Assembly (NCBI GenBank): GCA_963703855.1
Contig: CAVPFW010000025.1
Span: 1 to 64,000, forward strand
Origin: AP-15 sp963703855
GTDB taxonomy: Bacteria > Pseudomonadota > Alphaproteobacteria > ATCC43930 > CGMCC-115725
Direction of reading: 5' to 3'
Length of the DNA stretch: 64,000 nucleotides
The notes under the pieces are model-generated. The model worked only from the letters and a program-made list of their open reading frames with translations, was not told the origin of the DNA and did no database searches. A program made the translations under genes and the position numbers. Each line of letters starts with the position of its first letter. Position 1 is the stretch's first letter. Of the stretch, positions 27,051 through 35,171 are shown piece after piece.

Positions 27051-28028
27051 ATGCCGCGAAATCTAGACTGGGAAATCCCGGGCGAAATCCAGCCTAAGCC
27101 CGGCGAGTGCAGCTTTGACCTGGAGCGCGCGCTCGGCGCGGTGCTGGGCGTGAGGGCGACGATCCCGGAGGACGCCTTCACCGCGGGGACGCTCGGCACC
27201 GAGCGCGCCGGCAGCGGCGTTCTGATCCGCGACGACGGGCTCGTCCTGACGATCGGCTATCTGGTCACCGAGGCCGAGACGATCTGGCTGACCTCCGCAA
27301 ATGGCGGCGCGGTGCCGGGGCACGTCCTCGCCTACGACCAGGAGACCGGCTTCGGGCTGATCCAGGCGCTCGGCAGATTGAATGTGGCGCCGCTCGAATT
27401 GGGCGTCGGGATGCGCGTCGGCGCCGGCGACCGCGCGATCATGGCCGCGGAGGGCGGTCGCCGCCATGCCATCTCCGCCCGCGTCGTCGCCCGGCAGGAA
27501 TTCGCCGGCTACTGGGAATACGTGCTCGACCGCGCGATCTTTACCGCCCCGGCGCACCCGTTTTGGGGTGGTGCTGCGCTGATCGGCGCCGATGGCAGGC
27601 TGATCGGCATCGGCTCGCTGCACGTTCAGCATTCGAGCGGTCGCGAGCTGCGACGCGACGTCAACATGGTGGTGCCGATCGACCTGTTGCCGCCGATCCT
27701 CGACGACATGCTGACCTATGGGCGCCCGAACCGTCCGGTGCGGCCCTGGCTCGGCCTCTACGCCGCCGAGGTCGAGGACGCGATCGTCGTCGCCGGGCTT
27801 GCCGAGCAGGGGCCCGCGAACAAGGCCGGGCTGCGGCCCGGCGATCGCATCCTGGCGGTGCGCGACGATCCGGTTGCCAGCCTCGCCGGCTTCTGGCGCA
27901 AGGTCTGGGCGGGCGGCCCCGCCGGCGCCGAAATCCAGCTGCAGGTGGTGCGCGACCGCGAAACCCTGACGGTGCGCGTTCTCTCCGCCGACCGAACCCG
28001 GTTTCTCAAAGGGCCGAAGCTGCACTGA
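27051..28028 (+). CDS. HtrA/DegP-like protein without catalytic triad, with PDZ domain
   Basis: The product has 325 residues and no signal peptide. A trypsin-like beta-barrel domain (about 25-210) retains the HtrA framework AGSGVLIRDDGLVLTIGYLV, AYDQETGFGLIQAL and HPFWGGAALIGADGRLIGIG. But each catalytic residue is replaced: Tyr70 sits where the histidine should be, Gly100 at the aspartate and Trp172 at the serine. A PDZ domain follows (about 235-315; GLAEQGPANKAGLRPGDRIL). This looks like a conserved pseudo-protease: a peptide- or protein-binding scaffold, not an enzyme. It is divergent from groES. Active-site loss is read by eye from motif alignment. Confidence 0.8.
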   Translation: MPRNLDWEIPGEIQPKPGECSFDLERALGAVLGVRATIPEDAFTAGTLGTERAGSGVLIRDDGLVLTIGYLVTEAETIWLTSANGGAVPGHVLAYDQETGFGLIQALGRLNVAPLELGVGMRVGAGDRAIMAAEGGRRHAISARVVARQEFAGYWEYVLDRAIFTAPAHPFWGGAALIGADGRLIGIGSLHVQHSSGRELRRDVNMVVPIDLLPPILDDMLTYGRPNRPVRPWLGLYAAEVEDAIVVAGLAEQGPANKAGLRPGDRILAVRDDPVASLAGFWRKVWAGGPAGAEIQLQVVRDRETLTVRVLSADRTRFLKGPKLH

Positions 28029-28250
28029 TCTTCGGAGGCGGATCTTCGGAGGCGGGTGGCACAGATTGCGGGATCGAGCCGCACTCGCTGCCGATAGCCG
28101 CTGCAGCACCCGCGCCGACCGGTTGACTTCGGGAGCGAGGCGATGGGTCGATCGAACAGCTCGGCGGTCGCCGGCATGACCAGGGGTCACGGATCTCGAC
28201 CCCGCCCGTCCGGGCGGGACGCAGCAACGGATGATCCACCGGGCGCCGGT

Positions 28251-28745
28251 TCAGTCAAAGCGCCGGGCCAGCGCCGCCGCGGCCTCGCGGACGACGCGGT
28301 CGATGATTACCCCGGCCGGCTCGACCCGCGCGGATCAGATCGACGCCCTCGCCGGCGAAGACGACCGCGGTACGGGGATCGCCCGCGGCGGCAGCGGCGG
28401 CATAGCGGGCGCGTTCGTCCTCACCGGCTTCCAACAGCGCCGCCTCGCGCCGGTGCCAGGCGTCGCTGAACCGGTTGGCCAATGCCCGGCCGGTATAGTC
28501 CTGCGGCCAGTCATAGCCGCGCGCAAGGCCCAGGTGATGAAGCCGCACCCGATCCGCTGATTGCCCGCCGCCGACAGCTCGCGTTCGAGCCATTCCGGCT
28601 CGGCATAGCCGCCGCCGATCAGGCCGAGCCCGCCGGCGGCGCTGACCGCGGCGGCCAGCGCGCCGCCCGCGACAAACCCCATCGGCGCCAGCAGCACCGG
28701 GTGGCGGATGCCGAGCTTATCGGCGAGCCTGGTGCGCAACACCAT
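28251..28745 (-). pseudogene. Nitronate monooxygenase remnant with internal deletion
   Basis: The N-terminus (LADKLGIRHPVLLAPMGFVA, AVSAAGGLGLIGGG, IGCGFITWAL) is the start of an NMO/2-nitropropane dioxygenase TIM barrel. After residue 75 the sequence jumps, in a different frame, to the family C-terminus (ARGYDWPQDYTGRALANRF, then VVFAGEGVDLI). About 165 residues are missing, including most of the FMN site and the catalytic histidine region. One more slip near 28320 gives the natural end EAAAALARRFD. Non-functional as it stands, unless the join is an assembly error. Confidence 0.75.
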
Positions 28746-28758
28746 CTCCGGCCCCAAT

Positions 28759-29256
28759 TTAGCCGGGTGCGGCGGGAAACCAGTCGCCGAGGACCTGCTC
28801 GGCGGTGAACCCCCCTTGTTCGAGCCGCGCCCACACGGCATCCGCCGGCTCGCCGTATTGCTCGAGATCGGCCGCGGCAAGTTTGGCGGCCGCCGCAGCT
28901 TGCTCCGCGATCAGGCCAGCGATTTCACGGCGAAGGCTCGGACTGTCGCGCAAGACGTCCTCGATCTCGGTACGGGCATCGCGGATCGTCGAGCGCCATC
29001 CCGCGCGCGGTTCGACTGCGCGAGAATCTTCAAGTTTGAAGAAATGTCGCAAGATGCGCCGGATGTGCGACCGGAGCTCTCTGCGCAGCGACTTTCCCAG
29101 GCTTTCGATCTCCTCGGCGAGGTTCTCCCAGTCAAGCGAGAGGTTCGAACCTCTTTTTCGCGCCAGGGGCAAGCTCGTGGCGCGACGCAGCGCCGCCGCC
29201 TGCTGCTCGGTCCAGAGCACGAAATCCTGATCGTAGAGTTCACCGGCTTTAGCCAT
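28759..29256 (-). CDS. DUF29-domain protein
   Basis: The product has 165 residues. The DUF29 pattern is clear: ELYDQDFVLWTEQQAAALR at the start, LDWENLAEEIESLGKSLRRE in the middle, a long helix LRSHIRRILRHFFKLE, then RDSPSLRREIAGLI and the closing FTAEQVLGDWFP. The family is common in cyanobacteria and alphaproteobacteria, helical, of unknown function, sometimes suggested as toxin-antitoxin-like. Intact. A second copy flanks the neighbouring SDR gene. Confidence 0.88.
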   Translation of the reverse strand: MAKAGELYDQDFVLWTEQQAAALRRATSLPLARKRGSNLSLDWENLAEEIESLGKSLRRELRSHIRRILRHFFKLEDSRAVEPRAGWRSTIRDARTEIEDVLRDSPSLRREIAGLIAEQAAAAAKLAAADLEQYGEPADAVWARLEQGGFTAEQVLGDWFPAAPG

Positions 29257-29439
29257 TCCCCGCCTCGCCGCCGTCAGCCCAATGATGACCTACCAGCCAG
29301 CCGTCTTCCGCCGCAATGATCGTCACTCCGGGACGCTCCGGAGAAGGTCCGGAAGATATGAAGACCAGCCCGAAATCGCCCTCCGAACTCGCGGGCAATG
29401 CTCGCGCCCCGCCGAAGACGGCGCCCGCTTTGCGATCGC

Positions 29440-30195
29440 TTAATCCATCAGCAGACCGCCGGAGAGGTTGATCGATTCTCCGGTGATATAGGCGGCCTCG
29501 TCCGAGGCAAGGAAGGCCGCGACCCGGGCGACGTCGTCCGGCACCGAAACCCGCCCCAACGGGATCAGCTTCTCGCGCTCGGCGGTCTGCGGCAGGTGCC
29601 ACCGGCGCTGCTGCGCCTCCAGCGCCGTGCGCATCGCCGTGTCGACGACGATCCCCGGGCAGATCGCGTTGACGCGGACCCCGTGCGGCGCCATCTCGCG
29701 CGCCAATGCCTGGGTCAGCCCGATCACCGCGAATTTGGTGGCGCTGTAGCCGGCGAAATAGGCCGCACCGGTCTTGCCGGCCCACGAAGCCAGGTTGACG
29801 ATCGAGCCCGAGCGCCGCGCGATCATGTGCGGCAGCACCGCGCGGCCGGCAATGAACACGCCCTCGACATTGACCCGCAGCATCGCCCGCAAAGTGTCGA
29901 GCGGCATTTCCAGCGCCGGCCCGGTCCAGGCGATGCCGGCATTGTTGACCAGCACGTCGATCCTGCCCCAGCGGGCGAGGATCGCATCGACGGCGCGGGC
30001 AACCTCGTCGGGCACGGCCACGTCGGCGGCGAGGGCGAGACCGCCCACTTCCACCGCCGCCGCCTGTGCGGCATCGCCGTCGCGGTCGAGCACGGCCACC
30101 GCCATCCCGTCGCGCGCGAACCGCCGCGCAATCTCGCGCCCGATCCCGCCGCCACCGCCGGTGACCAGTCCGACCCGGCCGTTCAGCTCGTACAT
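29440..30195 (-). CDS. SDR-family NAD(P)-dependent oxidoreductase
   Basis: The product has 251 residues. The cofactor glycine motif is TGGGGGIG at about residues 12-19, followed by DV at the adenine site, NNAG at about 87-90, the catalytic serine in IVNLASWAG, and the YxxxK pair in FAGYSATKFAV. The C-terminus ESINLSGGLLMD is typical of classical SDRs such as 3-oxoacyl-ACP reductases and sugar or sterol dehydrogenases. Substrate unknown. It lies between two DUF29 genes; 29257-29439 downstream holds no supportable gene, only an ATG-less open frame (FGLVFISSGPSPERPGVTI). Confidence 0.88.
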   Translation of the reverse strand: MYELNGRVGLVTGGGGGIGREIARRFARDGMAVAVLDRDGDAAQAAAVEVGGLALAADVAVPDEVARAVDAILARWGRIDVLVNNAGIAWTGPALEMPLDTLRAMLRVNVEGVFIAGRAVLPHMIARRSGSIVNLASWAGKTGAAYFAGYSATKFAVIGLTQALAREMAPHGVRVNAICPGIVVDTAMRTALEAQQRRWHLPQTAEREKLIPLGRVSVPDDVARVAAFLASDEAAYITGESINLSGGLLMD

Positions 30196-30205
30196 TCTCG
30201 GCTCC

Positions 30206-30662
30206 TCAAGCCGCGCGATCTGGCGGAAGCCAGCCCGGATCCAGCACTTGCTCCGTGCCGACCGGACAGCGCCCGGGGAAGCCGCTTTCGTGCGACCGCA
30301 TTTGGCGCGCCGCGTTCCGGCGCCGTCGGGTAGCAGCGGTCGAGAATTTCGGCCGGATAGGAGCGCAAGCTCGGACTGTCCTCAATCAAATTCGCGATGC
30401 CGTCGCGCCGCTCGGCAATGGTCCCGAGCCAGCTCGACGAACGTCTTTTTGGTTGCATCAAACATTTGAGCAAATGGGTCAGCAGCACGGTCAGGCGGTT
30501 TCTGATTTCGCGGCGGTCGCTGCGCGCCATGCCTTCGAGCTCCTCGGCGATGTTTTCGAGATCGAGGCCTTCGGTCTCGCCGCGCCGCGCCCGTCCCGCC
30601 TGGTCCTCGAGCCAGGCGACAAAATCGTCTTCGTAGGCAGGTGCGTTTTGCGGGCTGGTCAT
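30206..30662 (-). CDS. DUF29-domain protein, one frameshift
   Basis: Second DUF29 protein: YEDDFVAWLEDQAGRARR, LDLENIAEELEGMARSDRRE, LTVLLTHLLKCLMQP, EDSPSLRSYPAEILDRCYP. After a one-base slip near 30315 it reads FPGRCPVGTEQVLDPGWLP, the expected DUF29 closing, and stops at 30206; the unslipped frame would run on into the SDR start. The length without the slip is not a multiple of three. The ATG overlaps the cyclase stop by one base (TAATG), indicating coupling to the upstream adenylate cyclase gene. Confidence 0.75.
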
Positions 30663-32026
30663 TACACCTCCTTTTGTGATCCGCCGAGATCCAGCGCGTA
30701 GATTTCCCTTTCATCGCGGACGCCGCGCAGCCGATGATGCCCGAGCGGTCGCAGACGGCTGCCGCTGGTCACGGCGGTGGCGAGCTCGGCCGAGACCAGC
30801 ACCTTATAGCCCAAGGGCTCGCACAAGGTCTCGATGCGCGCCGCCTCGTTGACCGCCGGCCCGATCACCGTAAAGTCGAGGCGATCGGCGGCGCCGACAT
30901 TGCCGTAGAGTACCTCGCCCAAATGCAGCGCCAGATCGACCGCGCCGACTGGTTTGCCGGCCGCGCGGCGCCCGGCATTCAGCCGATCGATCGCGTGCAT
31001 CGCCTCGACCGCGGCGTCGAGCGCGCAACCGCAGGTCTCGTCCTGCGTCGCGACGATGGGGAATATGGCCAGCATCCCGTCGCCCATGAATTTGAGCACC
31101 TGGCCGCCGCGGGCCCTCAGCGAAGCGGTCAAGGTCTCGAAGGTCTCGTCGAGCATCTCGATGACGGCGAGACCCGCGGTGCCGTCGGCGATCGCGGTAA
31201 AGCCGCGGATGTCGGCATACCACAGCACCGCCCGGATGCTCTCGACCGAGCCACGCGCCACCGCCCCGGCATGAACCCGACGCCCGGCGTCGGCGCCCAG
31301 ATAGGCCGCCAGCAGACCCGAGGCGATGGTGTGGCCGGCATCGGCCATCAGCGCCAGCGACGCTGCCGGCAGCACCGCGCGCAGCAGCAGGAGGTCGTCG
31401 TCGTCGAAGCCTTCGGGCCGGTCGGTCGTGAACGAGAAGCCCACTCCGGTTCCGCGCGATGCGTCGCCCTGCGCGCCGAACATGACCAGATGGGCGAAAT
31501 AATCGGTGCCGCCCGCCGCCGAAAAGCCCTTCAGGACCGGGAAGTCGAGCTGCGCCTCGGGTCCCGACAATCGGCGCCGCAGGCTTGGCCACGGTTGACT
31601 TACGTCCGCCCGCGCTGCTCCCTGGCTCGCCAGCCAGGCGAACGGGCTGTCGAGCCAGTTCTGCTCGTATTCGCTGCCGCGTTCGTATTGCTCGGGCTGA
31701 ATGGCGTCGAGGTCGCGCCGCCAGGTGTAGCCGTAGCCGCCCCATTGCGGATGCAGGGTGCGCATCCCGGCAAAGGCGCGCCACAACGGAACGCCGGCCT
31801 CCACCAGGCGGCGGCACAGACCGTCCATGACAAGGTCGGCCGTGGCGCCGCGCAGGCCTTGGCCCACCGCCCAGACGTGCAGCGCGATGATCTGCCGGCC
31901 GAGCGTGCCGTCGAAGCTCGATGGCTGCAACGGCACGCCGGGCGAGCGCGGCATGTCGTCCATCGAGGACTCGCTCGCGGCTGCCTGATCCTGCTGATAG
32001 GTATGGATCGCGCTCGGCTTCGGCAA
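30662..32026 (-). CDS. Class III adenylate cyclase
   Basis: Makes cyclic AMP from ATP. The product has 454 residues. The N-terminal sensory-like domain (about 40-240; WRAFAGMRTLHPQWGGYGY, then DYFAHLVMFG and GFSFTTDRPEGF) is a soluble input domain common to alphaproteobacterial cyclases. The catalytic homology domain (about 265-445) has the first metal aspartate in VLWYADIRGFTAIAD, the adenine-selecting lysine and second metal aspartate in LKFMGDGMLAIF, and TVIGPAVNEAARIE. All residues for two-metal catalysis are present. It is divergent from surE and coupled to a DUF29 gene downstream. Confidence 0.9.
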   Translation of the reverse strand: MPKPSAIHTYQQDQAAASESSMDDMPRSPGVPLQPSSFDGTLGRQIIALHVWAVGQGLRGATADLVMDGLCRRLVEAGVPLWRAFAGMRTLHPQWGGYGYTWRRDLDAIQPEQYERGSEYEQNWLDSPFAWLASQGAARADVSQPWPSLRRRLSGPEAQLDFPVLKGFSAAGGTDYFAHLVMFGAQGDASRGTGVGFSFTTDRPEGFDDDDLLLLRAVLPAASLALMADAGHTIASGLLAAYLGADAGRRVHAGAVARGSVESIRAVLWYADIRGFTAIADGTAGLAVIEMLDETFETLTASLRARGGQVLKFMGDGMLAIFPIVATQDETCGCALDAAVEAMHAIDRLNAGRRAAGKPVGAVDLALHLGEVLYGNVGAADRLDFTVIGPAVNEAARIETLCEPLGYKVLVSAELATAVTSGSRLRPLGHHRLRGVRDEREIYALDLGGSQKEV

Positions 32027-32101
32027 ATCGTTTCAGCCGGCCGCCTCGATTCCGCCGCCGCATGATACTAAGCGGGGCGGACCGAAACGCGGAGGCCAAG
32101 C

Positions 32102-32866
32102 GTGCTCGACCATATCCTGCTGACCAATGACGACGGCATCGACGCGCCCGGCCTCGAGGTGCTCGAGCGGATCGCAGGCACGCTGGCGCGCAACGTGTGG
32201 ATCGTGGCACCCGAGCACGACCAGAGCGGCGTGTCCCACGCGATCAGCCTGCATCATCCGATCCGGGTCAGCGAGCGCGGCCCGCAACGCTGGGCGGTGA
32301 CCGGGACACCCGGCGACTGCGTGGTGATGGCCCTCAGTCATTTGATGGGGCCGGCGCGGCCGCAATTGCTGCTGTCCGGGGTCAATCGCGGCGCCAATCT
32401 CGGCATCGAGACCGTGTTCTCCGGCACGATCGGCGGGGCCATGACCGGGATGATGCTGGGGGTGCCCTCGATCGCGCTGAGCCAGGCTTGGACCGACCAT
32501 GCCCGGGTCCATTGGGACACGGCGGCGACCATCGGCCCCGAAATCGTGCGCCGGCTGCTGGAGATCGGCTGGGGCGCGGCCACCTGCCTCAGCGTCAACT
32601 TTCCCGATCTCCCGGCAGCGGAGGCCGGGCCGCTGACCCTGGCCCGCCAAGGTGCGGGGACCGTCCGGGGAATGAATGTCGAGCCGCGCACCGATCCGCG
32701 CGGCCTGACCTATTACTGGGTCGGATTTCGCCGCGGCGAGCGCGACCAGGGCCCTGAAAGCGACATCGAGGCGCTGAATTCGGGCCGCGTCGTCGTCACC
32801 CCGCTGCGCTACGACCGCACCGACGAGGAGGCCTATGCGCTGCTGGCCCGGTCGCTGCCGCGCTGA
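32102..32866 (+). CDS. surE: 5'/3'-nucleotidase SurE
   Basis: Metal-dependent nucleoside monophosphate phosphatase of stationary-phase survival. The product has 254 residues. The metal site is LTNDDGIDAPGLEVLE (paired aspartates at about residues 8-9), SGVSHAISL carries the conserved serine, and SGVNRGANLGIETVFSGTIGGAM carries the asparagine ligand and the phosphate loop. In alphaproteobacteria surE is often beside pcm; no pcm is seen here. The start (CTCGACCATATCCTGCTGACC after ATG-like GTG) is at 32102 in a GTG/ATG-poor context, so a one- or two-codon uncertainty remains. Confidence 0.95.
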   Translation: MLDHILLTNDDGIDAPGLEVLERIAGTLARNVWIVAPEHDQSGVSHAISLHHPIRVSERGPQRWAVTGTPGDCVVMALSHLMGPARPQLLLSGVNRGANLGIETVFSGTIGGAMTGMMLGVPSIALSQAWTDHARVHWDTAATIGPEIVRRLLEIGWGAATCLSVNFPDLPAAEAGPLTLARQGAGTVRGMNVEPRTDPRGLTYYWVGFRRGERDQGPESDIEALNSGRVVVTPLRYDRTDEEAYALLARSLPR

Positions 32867-32898
32867 CGATCCGAACGGCGGCGACCGGCGACGATCGT

Positions 32899-33820
32899 TT
32901 AGGGGCGCCGCTCGATAAAGATCCGGTGCGACGCGTAGGACAGCCAGACCCGCTGCCAGCGCAGGAAGTCGGCGCCGAGCACGAGATCGGCGTCCTGCAG
33001 CCCCAGCCGGGTCACGACGAGGACCTGATTGCGCAGGGTTTCGCCGTCGATTTCGAGCTCGGCGAAACGATGCGCGCGCGATTTGACCATTTCGGCCGCG
33101 GCCCCGCGCAGGTTGGCGACCGGATCGCGCGCCAGCGCCGCCCCGGTCACCCCGAGCGCCGCCGCTGAAATCGGCATCGAGCGCCGTCAATTGCGCACCG
33201 GTATCGATCAGCGCCGCGAGCTTTTGGCCGTCGAGGCTCACCGGAAAAAACAGGCGGTCATGGAGCGACCGGTTGGCCTTTATGGTCGCGTAGGGGCTGT
33301 TCCAAGCCGGCCCGAAGATTGGGCATGACGGTGGCTCGTACAGGATCACGCGGCGGCGCTCGAGATCGAGGTCGACCTCGAAGCTGCCGAAGAGATCGGC
33401 GCCCAGGAGCCCGTCGAGCGGCTTGCCCGCCACCGTCGGCAACGATACCGAGCCGACGAGAACCGTGAAATCGCGCAGCGCCAAGCCGCCGAGGTCGAGA
33501 CTGCGCAGCCTGGCATCGCCGCTCGCCACCGCGCCGCCGAGGCTGCGCATCCGCCTCGCATATTCGTAATGCGGCTCGACCCCGAGCCGCGTGGCCGCGG
33601 ACGCCGTCATGATCGTGCGCTCGGCTCCGGTGTCGAACAGAAAGGTCGCGGCGGCGCCATTGATCCGGATCGTGACGATCGGCACGTTTCCCATCGGGGT
33701 GACCGCGAGTTCCGCCCGACGCCCGGGCCGGCAGTCCTGGGCGGCGGCGCCCGCCGTGCCGGTGGCATTCGCCGCGATCCCCAGCAAGAGGGCGCAAACC
33801 GCCCGGACGAATTTGGTCAC
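32899..33820 (-). CDS. Secreted retropepsin-like aspartyl protease, one frameshift
   Basis: The GTG start at 33820 (MTKFVRAVCALLLGIAAN when initiated) gives a signal peptide. Two repeated aspartyl-protease halves follow: FLFDTGAERTIMTASAATRL with LDGLLGADLFGSFEVDLDL, and ALIDTGAQLTALDADF with ADLVLGADFLRWQRVWLSY. Each has the D-T-G catalytic motif and a GADF/GADL flap closing, so the chain carries two pepsin-like lobes in one polypeptide. The frame slips near 33165. The 922-base length is one over a multiple of three. Probably a periplasmic peptidase; substrate unknown. Confidence 0.75.
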
Positions 33821-33858
33821 GGCGCTGGGCCTGCGCTGCGCCCTGGCATCGCTGCCGG

Positions 33859-34269
33859 CTAGCCTATAACGGCGATCCCCTGCACCTCGACCAGCATGTC
33901 CGGGCGGGCGAGGCCGGCGACGGTGATCAGCGCGCTCGCCGGAAAGTTGTCGCCGAAGATTTCCTTGCGCAGCTGCGTAAAGCGGTCGCCATGGCGCGCA
34001 TCGGTAATGAACACTGTCATCGTGACCATGTCGCCGAGCGTGCCGCCCGCCTCGGCCAAGGTCTGGCCGAGCCGCGAAAAAACCTCGCGCACCTGGCCGT
34101 CGAAATCGCCGGCGAGCGATCGGCCGGCGGCGTCCGCCGCCCCGACCTGCCCGGCCAGCCAGACCGTCCTGCCGCCGGTGGTGACGACCGCCTGCGAATA
34201 GGCGCGCGCCTCGGCCGCTTCGCGCTTCAAGTGATGCCTGAAGAGCTGTTGCCCGGTCTCGTCCGCCAT
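33859..34269 (-). CDS. RidA/YjgF-family protein
   Basis: The product has 136 residues, with the start at 34269 chosen because upstream in-frame sequence is low-complexity. Family marks are AYSQAVVTTGGRTVWLAGQV, LAGDFDGQVREVFSRLGQTL, MVTMTVFITDARHGDRF and ASALITVAGLARPDMLVEVQ. RidA proteins remove reactive enamine/imine intermediates of PLP enzymes; the arginine that binds substrate carboxylate in true RidA (R105) falls in the segment ITVAGLARPD and seems shifted, so another Rid subfamily is possible. 38 bases separate it from the aspartyl protease gene. Confidence 0.82.
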   Translation of the reverse strand: MADETGQQLFRHHLKREAAEARAYSQAVVTTGGRTVWLAGQVGAADAAGRSLAGDFDGQVREVFSRLGQTLAEAGGTLGDMVTMTVFITDARHGDRFTQLRKEIFGDNFPASALITVAGLARPDMLVEVQGIAVIG

Positions 34270-34437
34270 GTCCTGTCTCCCGGGACGCCGCCCCGCCGCG
34301 AGCTTGACCCAGCCCGGCCAACGAGTCCAGCCGTCGGGCTGCACAGCCCAGGGGTGCGATGGTCGATCGGCTTGGCCGCGCAATGAGCGCGTGGCAGAGT
34401 TCGGCGCCCCACCACCACCCGACTGCAATTTGGGCGT

Positions 34438-34917
34438 ATGGAGCACCATATGGCTTTGCCTGAGAGTACCAAGAATAAACTGGACTTTCACAGTGTCTAC
34501 GCTCACTTTGAACTGATAGTTTCCGGAATTCTGCTCGTTATAATTTCGGTGATTATCGTATATTCGATGGCGCTGGTGCTGATCGCCGTCGTCAACGATT
34601 TCCACAGCGGCGCGTATTTGACCGAGAGCGACGAACTCAAGGACACTTTCGGCCTGATCCTTGGTCTGTTGATCCTGGTCGAGTTCAATCATTCGATCGC
34701 CTTGGCGATGCGGCGCCGGTCCGGGGTTCTGCAGGTTCGGATCATCGTGCTGATTGCGATAATCGTGATCGCGAGGAAGTTGATCCTGTTGGATTATGCG
34801 AACACCGGGATAGAGACTTTGCTGGGTTTGGGCGGTCTGGCGCTGTCCTTGGGCGCGTTGTACTGGCTGCTGACCGATGTCGAGCACCGTCAACGGCCGC
34901 CCCAATCGACGGAATAG
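34438..34917 (+). CDS. PsiE-like membrane protein
   Basis: The product has 159 residues and four predicted membrane helices (about 25-52, 72-88, 100-118, 128-145). The segments FELIVSGILLVIISVIIVYS, VEFNHSIALAMRRRSG and VRIIVLIAIIVIARKLILLD match the phosphate-starvation-inducible PsiE family. Function of the family is not established. The gene stands alone, with about 170 bases of upstream sequence on a plus-strand unit; local base composition is AT-richer than its neighbours. Confidence 0.78.
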   Translation: MEHHMALPESTKNKLDFHSVYAHFELIVSGILLVIISVIIVYSMALVLIAVVNDFHSGAYLTESDELKDTFGLILGLLILVEFNHSIALAMRRRSGVLQVRIIVLIAIIVIARKLILLDYANTGIETLLGLGGLALSLGALYWLLTDVEHRQRPPQSTE

Positions 34918-35171
34918 GGCGGCGATCCGCCCAACGGCGAAGCAAGGGATGCCGCCGGGGCGCGGCGTCACCCCCAACCGAGGCGCGAAAGGGCTGGTCA
35001 AAATCCTTGGAAAGTCGTTCAGTCATGATTCCGCGACCGAACCGACTTCGAAAGCATCGGGGGCGTGCGCGCCGCCGCGCTGCCAGTCGCCGGCGGCGAC
35101 CGAATCGGGAGGCTCCTTGACCGTCGCGCTGCCGCTGTGGCGTCGGCGCCAAAAGAGTGAGGAGCGCATCG

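Noticed and set aside
28020..28060. Tandem GATCTTCGGAGGCGG after the HtrA-like gene
   Set aside because: Only two copies of a short string between convergent genes; no further structure.
29249..29420. Small ORF FGLVFISSGPSPERPGVTI downstream of the SDR
   Set aside because: No start codon or ribosome site in frame; runs into the SDR antisense-frame region.
32033..34321. 762-codon minus-strand frame
   Set aside because: It joins antisense of surE to pieces of the aspartyl protease and RidA genes in the wrong frames; only the 33166-33820 part is coding.
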